From positions 124,001 through 188,000 of the forward strand of contig NZ_BMYD01000003.1 of the NCBI RefSeq assembly GCF_014652095.1: a stretch of DNA of 64,000 nt, written 5' to 3'. The notes under the pieces are model-generated. The model had not been told where the DNA came from and made no database searches. It was given only the letters and a program-made list of their open reading frames with translations. The stretch comes from Cognatilysobacter bugurensis. Lineage in GTDB: Bacteria; Pseudomonadota; Gammaproteobacteria; Xanthomonadales; Xanthomonadaceae. The translations under genes were made by a program, and so were the position numbers. Below are positions 35,868 through 44,776 of the stretch, one piece after another; the first letter of the stretch is position 1, and every line of letters starts with the position of its first letter.

Positions 35868-38279
35868 TTATTTCTTGACCGCCTCGTCGAACAACTCGTA
35901 GATGCGACGGTACTGGTCGTACCACGCCTCGGGATGCGCATAAGCATGCCGCTCGAGCGGGTAGCTCGCGAGTTCCCACTTGTCCTTCTTGAGCTCGATG
36001 AGGCGCTGCGCGAGCATCACCGAGTCCTTGTAGAACACGTTATCGTCCATCATGCCGTGCGCAATCAGCAGGTGGTCCTGCAGGTTGTGCGCGAGTTCGA
36101 GCGGCGAGCTGCGCTTGTAGGCCTCCGGGTCGAGCACGGGCGTATTGAGGATGTTGCTCGTGTACTCGTGGTTGTACTGCGACCAGTCGGTGACCGGGCG
36201 CAGAGCGGCGCCGGCCTTGAACGTGCCAGGCTCCTTGAACAGCGCCATGAACGTCATGAAGCCGCCGTAGCTGCCGCCGTAAATGCCGGCGCGGTCGCGG
36301 TCGCCCTGCTTGTTCTTGACGATCCAGTCGAGGCCGTCGAGGTAGTCGCGCAGCTCGGGCGTGCCCATCTGCTGGTAGATCGCGGTGCGCCAGTCGCGGC
36401 CATAGCCTTCGGACGCGCGGTAGTCGAGGTCGAGCACGATGTAGCCGTCCTGCACGAGCAGGTTGTGGAACATCTGTTCGCGGAAATACACCGGGTACTT
36501 GTCGTGCACGTTCTGCAGGTAGCCCGCGCCGTGCACGAACATGACCACCGGATACTGCTTGCCCGGCTCGAGCGTCTTCGGGCCGTAGTACTTGCCCCAG
36601 ATCGTGCCGGCGCCGTCGCTGGACGGAATCTGCACGATTTCCGGTTCGATCCACGTGCGCGCCTTGAACTCCGGCGTGCGCGTATCGGTGAGCGTGCGCG
36701 CCTCGCCGCCAGTGGCCGGGACGACCGCGAGCTGCGGCGGCACGTAGCTGTCGGAATGGCGCACGAGCAGCTGCGTGCCGTCGGGCGAGAGCGTGAAGTC
36801 TTCGACGCCGTCGAGCGAGGTCACCTCGCGCACCGCGCCGCCCGACGCGTCGACCGCGCAGACCTCGTAATCGCCGGGCCACGCGCGGTTGCAGGTGAAG
36901 TAGAACGTGCGGCCGTCGCGCGTGAGTTGCGGTGCGGAGACTTCCCACTTGCCGGATGTCAGCGCGCGCGGCTTGCCGCCGTCGCCGAGGTAGAGGTGCG
37001 AGTAGCCGGTGTGCTCGGAAAGGAACCACAGCGTGTCCGGCGCGCCGGTCTTCGGCACCCAACCGAACTCGTTGAAGCCCCAATTGATCCATGCCGGGTC
37101 GGTGAGGCGGTGACGCACGTCGAGCGCCTTCTTGCCGAGATCGACCGTGGCGAGCCAACGATCCTTGTTGTCGACCGCGCGCACGAGCAACGCGGCCTGG
37201 CCGTCGCCGCTCCACGCGATCGCCGGGCCACTGCCGTCGCCGTCGGTTTCGATGCGCACGGGGCGGTCGCCCTTGAGCGCGTCCTGCTTCGCGGCCTTGC
37301 GCATTTCGGCGAGCGGGTCGACGTTGATGCCGGGCAGCTTGTCGAACTTGAGTTCGGTCGCGCTCGCATTCGCGGCGTCGACGAGCCACAGACGGTGCGG
37401 CATCGGCGCGTTGCGGCCGACGCGTACGCGCACTTCTTCGAACTCCTCGTAGCCCGACTCGGTCACGTACTTCGGCATCTTGCCGGCCTGGCCGTGGTCG
37501 CCGCTTTTCGGCTCGGTGACGACGAGCATCCAGCGGCCGTCGGGCGAAAGCGCACTGTCGACGATCGACACGTCATCGCCGAGGTAGACGGGCGATGGCG
37601 CACGCGTGGCGTCCTCGCGGCGCCACTGCGCGTCCTGCACGCGTGCGGCCTCGCGGCGGTCGCGATCGTTCTTGAGCGTTTCGATGAGGCGCAGCTGGCG
37701 GTCGCGCAGGTCGTCGGGCTTCGGCGCGGCGGCCGGGTCCTTCTCGGCCTTCACGAGTGCTGCCTGGCGCACGCCGCCGTCCGCGCGCCAGCGGTGCCAT
37801 TCGTTGCCGGCGCGGAACACGAGATCACCGGCTTCGCTCCACTGCGGTCGCGACTCGGCGCCTTCGGTCGCGGTGAGCTGCGTGAGCGCGCCGCTGCGCA
37901 GGTCGCGGATGAACACGTCGCCGTTGCGGACGAACGCCATGCGCGTGCCGGCCGCGTCGAACACGGGGCGCGCGGCGTCGATTTCTGCACGCGCCGCGCC
38001 GTCGAGTTTGACCGATGCGCCGCCGGCGACCGGCTGGCGGTACGTGTCGCGGATCGTCGCGCCCTCGCGCTTGAGCGTGTAGTACGCATCGCGCCCGTCC
38101 CACGACCACCACGCGTTCTCGACCGGCGGGCCGATCCAGTCCGGGTCGGCCATCGCCTGATCGAGCGTGATTGGCGTTGGCGCGGAGGCAGAAGCAGGCG
38201 GCGGAGCGGGCTGTGTCTGCGCGAGCGCAGAGGACGACAGCAGCAGGGCGAGCGACGAGGCAAGCGGCATCAGGCGCAT
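35868..38279 (-). CDS. secreted DPP-IV-like S9 prolyl oligopeptidase family protease
   Basis: This 803-residue protein has a signal peptide (MRLMPLASSLALLLSSSALA), a DPP-IV N-terminal beta-propeller region to about 540, and an alpha/beta-hydrolase S9 domain. The nucleophile motif is GGSYGG with Ser670, the acid Asp745/746 is in GMMDDNV, and His778 is in LERHAY. Such enzymes remove X-Pro dipeptides or short peptides in the periplasm or outside the cell. ATG 38279 is chosen for the signal peptide; ATG 38270 is also possible. The ribosome site is weak. It is divergent from cioA. Confidence 0.92.
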   Translation of the reverse strand: MRLMPLASSLALLLSSSALAQTQPAPPPASASAPTPITLDQAMADPDWIGPPVENAWWSWDGRDAYYTLKREGATIRDTYRQPVAGGASVKLDGAARAEIDAARPVFDAAGTRMAFVRNGDVFIRDLRSGALTQLTATEGAESRPQWSEAGDLVFRAGNEWHRWRADGGVRQAALVKAEKDPAAAPKPDDLRDRQLRLIETLKNDRDRREAARVQDAQWRREDATRAPSPVYLGDDVSIVDSALSPDGRWMLVVTEPKSGDHGQAGKMPKYVTESGYEEFEEVRVRVGRNAPMPHRLWLVDAANASATELKFDKLPGINVDPLAEMRKAAKQDALKGDRPVRIETDGDGSGPAIAWSGDGQAALLVRAVDNKDRWLATVDLGKKALDVRHRLTDPAWINWGFNEFGWVPKTGAPDTLWFLSEHTGYSHLYLGDGGKPRALTSGKWEVSAPQLTRDGRTFYFTCNRAWPGDYEVCAVDASGGAVREVTSLDGVEDFTLSPDGTQLLVRHSDSYVPPQLAVVPATGGEARTLTDTRTPEFKARTWIEPEIVQIPSSDGAGTIWGKYYGPKTLEPGKQYPVVMFVHGAGYLQNVHDKYPVYFREQMFHNLLVQDGYIVLDLDYRASEGYGRDWRTAIYQQMGTPELRDYLDGLDWIVKNKQGDRDRAGIYGGSYGGFMTFMALFKEPGTFKAGAALRPVTDWSQYNHEYTSNILNTPVLDPEAYKRSSPLELAHNLQDHLLIAHGMMDDNVFYKDSVMLAQRLIELKKDKWELASYPLERHAYAHPEAWYDQYRRIYELFDEAVKK

Positions 38280-38496
38280 TAAACGGTTCCGGTCGAACGA
38301 GGACCGCGCGAGCGTATCAGCCGCGACCGTGGCCACCTGCGCCACCGCGCACGCATCGTCAGGTGGCCCGCTTCGGCAAACCTGCGGCCCAGGTCTGGTT
38401 CAGCGCGCAGTTCGCGATGTGGTGAAGGCGTGACCACACCGGGCTGTGCAGAATGGCCCGCGCGGCGCTCCCCCGCGCGCCGCGGAGACACGCTGC

Positions 38497-39915
38497 GTGG
38501 ATGCCCTGTTGCTGTCGCGAATCCAGTTCGGGTTCGTGGTGTCGTTCCACATCCTGTTTCCCGCGTTCACGATCGGCCTCGCGAGCTGGCTCGCGTTCTG
38601 CGAGTGGCGCTGGCTGCGCACGCGCGAAAGCATCTGGCGCGACATCTACTTCTTCTGGCTGCGCATCTTTGCGCTGAGCTTCGGCATGGGCGTGGTGTCG
38701 GGCATCGTGATGAGCTTCCAGTTCGGCACGAACTGGTCCGAGCTCAGCGCGCGTGCAGGCAACATCATGGGCCCGGTGATGAGCTACGAGGTGCTCACCG
38801 CGTTCTTCATGGAGGCCACGTTCCTCGGCGTGATGCTGTTCGGCGCCAAGCGCGTGAGCGAGAAGATGCATTTCCTCGCGACCTGCATGGTCGCGTTCGG
38901 CACGCTGCTGTCGACGTTCTGGATCATCTCGGCGAACAGCTGGATGCACACGCCGGCCGGTTACACGATCACGCCCGAGGGCGTGTTCGAGCCGGCGAAC
39001 TGGTGGCAGATCGTGTTCAACCCCTCGTTCCCGGTGCGGCTCGCGCACATGGTGCTCGCGGCCTACATCACCACCTGCCTCGTGGTGGCCGGCGTGAGCG
39101 CGCGTTACCTGCTGCGCGGTGTGCACGTAGAGGCCGCCAAGAAGATGCTGCGCTGGGCGGTGCTGTTCGCCGCGATTGCCGTGCCGGTGCAGATCGCCGT
39201 CGGCGACCTGGCCGGGCTCGATGTGGGCAAATACCAGCCGACCAAGCTCGCCGCGATCGAGGGGCACTGGGAGCCCGCGCTCGAAGGCGAGGGTCTGCCG
39301 CTCGTGGTGTTCGGCTGGCCGAACATGGCCGAGGAGCGCAACGAGTACGAGATCGCGATCCCGCGGCTCGGCAGCCTGATCCTCACGCACAGCTGGGACG
39401 GCGACATCGAGCCGCTCACCGCGGTCCCGCCGGAGGACCGCCCGCCGGTCGCGCCGGTGTTCTTCGCATTCCGCATCATGGTCGGGCTCGGCTTTGCGAT
39501 GCTGTTCGTCGCGGCGCTGTCGGCGTGGGCGCTCAAGCGCGGCCGCCTGTTCGAAACGCGCTGGCTGCTGCACGGCTGGCGGCTGCTCACGTTTGCCGGC
39601 TTCATCGCGCTGCTCTGCGGCTGGTACACGACCGAGATCGGCCGGCAGCCGTGGGTGGTCTACGGTCTCGTGCGCACCGCCGAAGCGGTGAGCCCGACGG
39701 TCGAGGCCGGCAGCGTGCTCGCGTCGCTGATCACGTTCTTCGTGGTCTACGCGATCATCTTCGGCGCGGGCATCTGGTACATCACGCGCCAGGTCAAGAA
39801 AGGCCCGCTGCCGCACGATCCGGGCCCGGACGCCGAGCACGGCGAGCGACGGCCCAAGCGCCCGCTGTCGACGGTCGACGATTTCGACGATGAAGAAATC
39901 CGGGAGGCGCGCTGA
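38497..39915 (+). CDS. cioA: cytochrome bd-type (cyanide-insensitive) ubiquinol oxidase subunit I
   Basis: This 472-residue integral membrane protein starts at GTG 38497 with GGAGA eight bases upstream. It shows the CydA pattern: RIQFGFVVSFHILFPAFTIG (haem-ligand His), YEVLTAFFMEATFLGVMLFG, FPVRLAHMVLAAY, and the quinol-site motif CGWYTTEIGRQPW. The Q-loop is short, the feature separating CIO-type from E. coli CydA-type enzymes. It reduces O2 to water with quinol and without pumping protons. The stop overlaps cioB by one base (TGATG). Confidence 0.93.
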   Translation: MDALLLSRIQFGFVVSFHILFPAFTIGLASWLAFCEWRWLRTRESIWRDIYFFWLRIFALSFGMGVVSGIVMSFQFGTNWSELSARAGNIMGPVMSYEVLTAFFMEATFLGVMLFGAKRVSEKMHFLATCMVAFGTLLSTFWIISANSWMHTPAGYTITPEGVFEPANWWQIVFNPSFPVRLAHMVLAAYITTCLVVAGVSARYLLRGVHVEAAKKMLRWAVLFAAIAVPVQIAVGDLAGLDVGKYQPTKLAAIEGHWEPALEGEGLPLVVFGWPNMAEERNEYEIAIPRLGSLILTHSWDGDIEPLTAVPPEDRPPVAPVFFAFRIMVGLGFAMLFVAALSAWALKRGRLFETRWLLHGWRLLTFAGFIALLCGWYTTEIGRQPWVVYGLVRTAEAVSPTVEAGSVLASLITFFVVYAIIFGAGIWYITRQVKKGPLPHDPGPDAEHGERRPKRPLSTVDDFDDEEIREAR

Positions 39916-40928
39916 TGGACGTCGCGACCGTGCTGCCGGTGATCTGGTTCTTCATCGTGGGCTTTTCGGTGCTGATGTACGTGCTGCTCGACGGCTTCGT
40001 GCTCGGCATCGGCGTGCTCACACCGTTCGCGCGCGACGAACAGGACAAGGACATCATGATGAACACCGCCGCCCCGATCTGGGACGGCAACGAGACCTGG
40101 CTGATCCTCGGCGGCATGGGGTTGTTCGCGGCGTTTCCGATCGCCTACGCGACGATGCTTTCGGCGCTGTACCTGCCGGTGCTGCTGATGCTGATCGCGC
40201 TGGTGTTCCGCGGCGTCGCGTTCGAGTTCCGCTTCAAGGCGAACCGCGGCAAGCGCTTCTGGGGCAGCGCGTTCGCGCTCGGCTCGACGCTCGCGGCGTT
40301 CGCGCAGGGCGTAATCCTCGGCGCCGTCGTGGAGGGCATGCCGCTGCAGGAGGGCAAGTACATCGGCGGACCGTTCGGCTGGTTCAGCCCGTTCTCGATG
40401 CTCACCGGCGTGGCGGTGGTGTTCGGCTACGCGCTGCTCGGCAGCACCTGGCTGATCCTCAAGACCGAGGCCCGCCTGCAGCGCGTCGCGCGGTACATGG
40501 CGCGGCCGCTCGTGCTCGTGGTGGTCGCGTTCATGGGGCTTGTCAGCGCTTGGCTGCCGTTTCTCGACTCGCGGATCATGGCGCGCTGGTTCGAGGGCCC
40601 GAACCTGTGGTGGCTGGCACCCGTGCCGCTGCTCGCGCTCGCCAACGCGGTCGCGCTGTGGCGCGTGGCGATGCGCGAGGGGCGCGACGCCGTGCCGTTC
40701 CTGCTCACGATGTCGTTCTTCGTGCTGGGCTTTGCCGGCATCGTGATCGGCATCTGGCCGAACATCCTCCCGCCCGCGATGAGCATCTGGGAGGCCGCGT
40801 CACCGCCGTCGTCGCAGCAGTTCGTGCTCGTCGGCGCGATCGTGCTGCTGCCGGCGATCCTCGGCTACACGTGGTGGACGTACAAGGTGTTCGCGGGGAA
40901 AGTCGCGGCCGATTCCGGGTATCACTGA
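39915..40928 (+). CDS. cioB: cytochrome bd-type ubiquinol oxidase subunit II
   Basis: This 337-residue membrane protein has family motifs VLLDGFVLGIGVLTPF, APIWDGNETWLILGGMGLFA, FPIAYATMLSALYLP, and GIWPNILPP. It forms the heterodimer with subunit I and stabilises the haem site. It is translationally coupled to cioA. No small CydX/CioX-like frame with a convincing start was noticed behind it. Confidence 0.93.
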   Translation: MDVATVLPVIWFFIVGFSVLMYVLLDGFVLGIGVLTPFARDEQDKDIMMNTAAPIWDGNETWLILGGMGLFAAFPIAYATMLSALYLPVLLMLIALVFRGVAFEFRFKANRGKRFWGSAFALGSTLAAFAQGVILGAVVEGMPLQEGKYIGGPFGWFSPFSMLTGVAVVFGYALLGSTWLILKTEARLQRVARYMARPLVLVVVAFMGLVSAWLPFLDSRIMARWFEGPNLWWLAPVPLLALANAVALWRVAMREGRDAVPFLLTMSFFVLGFAGIVIGIWPNILPPAMSIWEAASPPSSQQFVLVGAIVLLPAILGYTWWTYKVFAGKVAADSGYH

Positions 40929-41203
40929 GTGCGGCGAGCGCGGTTGGCGCGGTGGAGTGACCGGTCGAGACGCTGCGTGCAACGCCGACGTGAATCGTCG
41001 GCCACACGCGCACACCGCCCGCTGGTCGACGCACGATCATGCCGCGCACGCGACCGCGTTGACGCGAATTGAACATTCGCAGGCGGATCAAGCGGGTTTC
41101 AGGCGAGATGCACGTCACGCCTTGTTCTATGCTTGGCCCAGCCTGCCGAACGCAACGCACGCAGCGTCGCCGCCCACTTTCCTGATCCCGAATACAGGGC
41201 CCC

Positions 41204-41476
41204 ATGCACGCCTACGTCTACAAGAGCCTGCGCAAGCAAGGCGCCTACGTGTTCCTCGCCGAGCGTGAGGCCTTCGATCGCGTGCCCCCGCCGGTGCTCG
41301 AGCAGCTCGGTCGGCTGGAGTTCGTGCTCGACGTCGAACTCACGCCTGGACGCAAGCTCGCGCAGGCGAATGTCGACACCGTGCGCGAGAACCTCGTCTC
41401 GCGCGGCTTCCATCTGCAGATGCCGCCGACCGGCGCGGCCGACCCGATGACCGAGGACTGGGGCACGGATGCCTGA
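41204..41476 (+). CDS. YcgL domain protein
   Basis: This 90-residue protein starts MHAYVYKSLRKQGAYVFLAE and has LGRLEFVLDVELTPGRKLAQ and NLVSRGFHLQMPP, the full YcgL (DUF709) pattern of gammaproteobacteria. The family is widespread with no firm biochemical role. It lies 275 bases behind cioB, in a gap with no other gene, and overlaps the next gene by eight bases. Confidence 0.88.
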   Translation: MHAYVYKSLRKQGAYVFLAEREAFDRVPPPVLEQLGRLEFVLDVELTPGRKLAQANVDTVRENLVSRGFHLQMPPTGAADPMTEDWGTDA

Positions 41477-44400
41477 GGTGCACACCCGTGCGCGTCGCGC
41501 GCTGCTGCTGGCGGGCGGCGCCGGACTGGCCGCGCTCGGCGGGTTCGGGGGCTGGATCGCTGCGCTTGCGGGCATCGGCGCGCAGCCGCTGTTCGCGCTT
41601 GCGGTCGCGCCTGAGCAGCATCCGGGGCGTGCGCGCGACGGCATGACCCTGTTGCTGCTGTGGGCCGGCGCGCTCGCACTTGTGGCCGCGGCGCTGATGA
41701 TGCCGCTCGAGGCGTTGCGTGCGCACGGCACGCTCGGCGCAGCGTTCGCGCTGAGCTTTGTTGCCGGCATCGCACTGCTCGCGCTGTGGCGGTTGTGGCC
41801 GCTGTGGAATGGGCTCGAGCGCGAAGGCGGTGCACTGTCGACCCATTGGACCGCGCTGCTCGGCGACGACGTCGGCGCATGGCGTGGGCTGGGCGCGGCG
41901 CTCGCGGTGGCCGCCGTGCTCGCGGGCGTGCTCGTGCTCGCCTGGCCCGGGCTGCTCGACGGTCCCGCACGCTGGGGCGCCGGCATCGCGCTCGCGCTGC
42001 TGTCGGCGCCGCTGCACCTGCTGCTGCAGCGCATCGCGCCGCCGCTCACGCCGCCGTCCGCATTCGAGTCCGTCGAGGACATCGAGATCGAGGACGCTGT
42101 GGATACCGCGCCGGTCGTCGAGGTTGAGCCCGCGCCCGCACCCAAGGACCCGGCCGCGCTGGCCGATGCCCTCTACGCCGCAACGCGCGGCGGCCGGGTC
42201 GACCGCGCGCTCGAGCTCGTCGAAGCCGGCGCCGATCTGCATGCGCCGCCGCCTGCGGGACGCGACCAGCGCAGCCTCGCGGTGCTCGCCGCGGTGCTGC
42301 CCGACCTCAGACTGCTGCGCGCCCTCATCGCGCACGGGCTCGACGTCAACCGCCCGCATGCGGGCATGACACCGTTGCTCGCCGCCACGCGCGACAGCTG
42401 GCACGGCCGGCCGGAAGCGGTCATGACGCTGCTCGCGAACGGCGCGAACCCGCGCGCCCGCGACGCCGACGGCAACACGCCGCTGCACCACGCCGCGCGC
42501 AGCTCCGACCCGGGCGTCGCCGCGCTGCTGCGCGACGCGCAGGCCGAGCTCGAATCGCTCAACGGCGACGGACGCTCCCCGCTCGGCGTCGCCTGCGCGG
42601 CCGGCAACTGGCGGCTCGCGAAATTCCTGCTCGAGCGCGGCGCCAAGCCCGAGCCCCCGGGCGGGCAGCCCGCGCTGCTCGCCGCGGCCGGCACCGAGGA
42701 CGACGACCCCGCCGGCGTGCAGCTGCTGCTGCGCCAGAAGGCGCGCGTAGACGCCCGCGACACGCACGGCCGCACCGCGCTGCACGAGGCCGCGCTCGCG
42801 GGCCACGTGGAGATCGCCCGCGTGCTGCTCGCCGCCGGCGCCGACGCGGGCGTGGCCGACCTGCAGGGCCGCACGCCGCTGCTCGAAGCCGCCCGCGGCG
42901 GTCATGCGGTGATGCTCGAATGCGTGATCGACGCGCTGCCGCACGGCGTTGCCGCCGAGGCCGCAGCGACCGACGCGCTGGGCCGCAATGCGCTCATGCT
43001 TGCCTGCGCGGCCGAGCGCGCCGATGCGTCGCTGGTCTCGCGCCTCGTCGAACTCGGCGTCGATGCGCAGCAACGCGACGCCGAAGGCCGCAACGCCGTC
43101 GATATCGCGCTGGCCGGCGGGCGCTGGTCACTCGTCTCGCTGCTCGACCCGCAGTACGCACTGCCCGCCGCGGTCAACGCGGATGCAGGTGATGCGCCGA
43201 TGCCCGACCTCGCACCGTTCGCCCTGCTGCGCGAAACACTGCGCGACGGCGCCCCGGACGCAACGCTCCTGCCGCTGGTGACCCCGACGGAACTCGGCGC
43301 CCTGCTGCACGATGACGGCCTCGCCGCGCGCCCCGGTGCGGTCGCCTGGCTGCTCGCGCACGGCGCCGACCCACACGTGCCCGATCGGCGCGGCGACACG
43401 CCGCTGTTCGTGCTGCTCGGCCGCGGCGCACCGGCGATCGCGTCGATGCGCGAATTGCTCGCACGCGCGGCGTCGCCGGCCGGCGCGGGCGGCCTCGCGC
43501 GCTTTCTCGCCGCCTGCCATGCCGCCGCGCCAGCGCGCGGCGCCGAGGCGTTCGCGCTTGAACTGCTCGATCGCGGCGCCGATCCGTTCGGCCGCTCGCC
43601 GGCCGGCGACCCGCCGCTGGCGCTCGCCGTGCGGCTGGGCTGGATGGCGCTGCTCGAGCGTCTGCTGGCCAGCGGCATCGCGCTCGATGCGCGCGACAGC
43701 CACGGCATGAGCGCGTTGCACCTCGCCGCCGCGCTCGGCCGCGCCGACGCGCTCAAGGCGCTGATCGCGCGCGGCGCCACGCCGGACCTGCTCGCGGCAG
43801 ACGGGCAGACGCCGCTCGGCGTCGCGCTGTCGGCCGGGCGCCGCGACCTCGCCGACTGGCTCGACTGGCGCGGCTGGCCGCTGCCCCGGCGCGTGCTGCA
43901 GCCGGCCGACGTGCCGTCGGCGGCGATCATCGGCGATGCCGACGCCGTCCGCCGCCTGCTCGATCTCGGCCTGCCGGTCGACGCCATCGACGCACAGGGC
44001 TGCAGCGCGTTGCTGCGTGCAGCCGGCGGCGGCCATCGCGCGGTGGTCGACCTGCTGCTCTCGCGCGGCGCCGACCCGAAGCTCGCTTCACAGTCGGGCG
44101 CGACCGCGCTGTCGGCGGCCGTCAGCATGCGCCACGCCGACATCGTCGACGGCCTGCTCTCGGCCGGTGCACCGCTCGAGCAGCGCCTGCCGGGCGATCT
44201 CACCGTGCTCATGGTCGCCTGCGCGCTCGGCCTGCCGGACCTGGCCGGCCGCCTGCTCGCGGCCGGCGCCGACGTGCAGGCCGTCGACGCGCAGCAGCGC
44301 ACGCCGCTGCATTGCGCAGCGATGTACGGTTTCACCGCGCGAGACCGGGCGCGGCTGCTCGCGTTGCTCGACACCCTGCTGCTGGCCGGCGCCGAGGTCG

Positions 44401-44762
44401 ACCGCGAAGCCGGCGGCACCACGCCGCTGCTGCTGCTGCTCGGCGCGCGCGCCGAACCCGGCACGGCGGCCGACGAGGACGTGTTGATCGCCGCGACCGA
44501 GCGGCTGCTCGACGACGGCGCGAGCCTGGAGACCGTCGATGCGCGCGGCTTCGGCCCGTTGCACTTGGCAGCGCTGCACGGGCTCATGCGCGTGGTGCAG
44601 CGCCTGCTGCGCGCGGGCGCCGACCCCGACCGACGCGACAGCCTCGGGCGCACGCCGCGCGAGATCGCGCTGATGCGCGGCTTTGTCGATATCGCCGCCG
44701 AGTTCGAACCCGCGACGGGCGGGCCGGTGTCGATGGCGCGCTTCCTGCGCGACCACCGCTGA
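41469..44762 (+). CDS. large membrane-anchored ankyrin-repeat protein
   Basis: This 1097-residue protein has an N-terminal region (about 10-185) with four or so hydrophobic segments (e.g. LLLAGGAGLAALGGFGGWIA), so it is anchored in the inner membrane. Then come about twenty ankyrin repeats from 210 to 1085 with the usual TPL-H-AA and G-A signatures, such as GNTPLHHAARSSDPGVAALL, GRTALHEAALAGHVEIARVL and GFGPLHLAALHGLMRVVQRL. Ankyrin stacks bind proteins; the partner is unknown. The repeat domain most likely faces the cytoplasm. It overlaps the YcgL gene by eight bases. The length and very high GC are notable. Confidence 0.9.
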   Translation: MPEVHTRARRALLLAGGAGLAALGGFGGWIAALAGIGAQPLFALAVAPEQHPGRARDGMTLLLLWAGALALVAAALMMPLEALRAHGTLGAAFALSFVAGIALLALWRLWPLWNGLEREGGALSTHWTALLGDDVGAWRGLGAALAVAAVLAGVLVLAWPGLLDGPARWGAGIALALLSAPLHLLLQRIAPPLTPPSAFESVEDIEIEDAVDTAPVVEVEPAPAPKDPAALADALYAATRGGRVDRALELVEAGADLHAPPPAGRDQRSLAVLAAVLPDLRLLRALIAHGLDVNRPHAGMTPLLAATRDSWHGRPEAVMTLLANGANPRARDADGNTPLHHAARSSDPGVAALLRDAQAELESLNGDGRSPLGVACAAGNWRLAKFLLERGAKPEPPGGQPALLAAAGTEDDDPAGVQLLLRQKARVDARDTHGRTALHEAALAGHVEIARVLLAAGADAGVADLQGRTPLLEAARGGHAVMLECVIDALPHGVAAEAAATDALGRNALMLACAAERADASLVSRLVELGVDAQQRDAEGRNAVDIALAGGRWSLVSLLDPQYALPAAVNADAGDAPMPDLAPFALLRETLRDGAPDATLLPLVTPTELGALLHDDGLAARPGAVAWLLAHGADPHVPDRRGDTPLFVLLGRGAPAIASMRELLARAASPAGAGGLARFLAACHAAAPARGAEAFALELLDRGADPFGRSPAGDPPLALAVRLGWMALLERLLASGIALDARDSHGMSALHLAAALGRADALKALIARGATPDLLAADGQTPLGVALSAGRRDLADWLDWRGWPLPRRVLQPADVPSAAIIGDADAVRRLLDLGLPVDAIDAQGCSALLRAAGGGHRAVVDLLLSRGADPKLASQSGATALSAAVSMRHADIVDGLLSAGAPLEQRLPGDLTVLMVACALGLPDLAGRLLAAGADVQAVDAQQRTPLHCAAMYGFTARDRARLLALLDTLLLAGAEVDREAGGTTPLLLLLGARAEPGTAADEDVLIAATERLLDDGASLETVDARGFGPLHLAALHGLMRVVQRLLRAGADPDRRDSLGRTPREIALMRGFVDIAAEFEPATGGPVSMARFLRDHR

Positions 44763-44776
44763 CGCAACGCGCCGCG

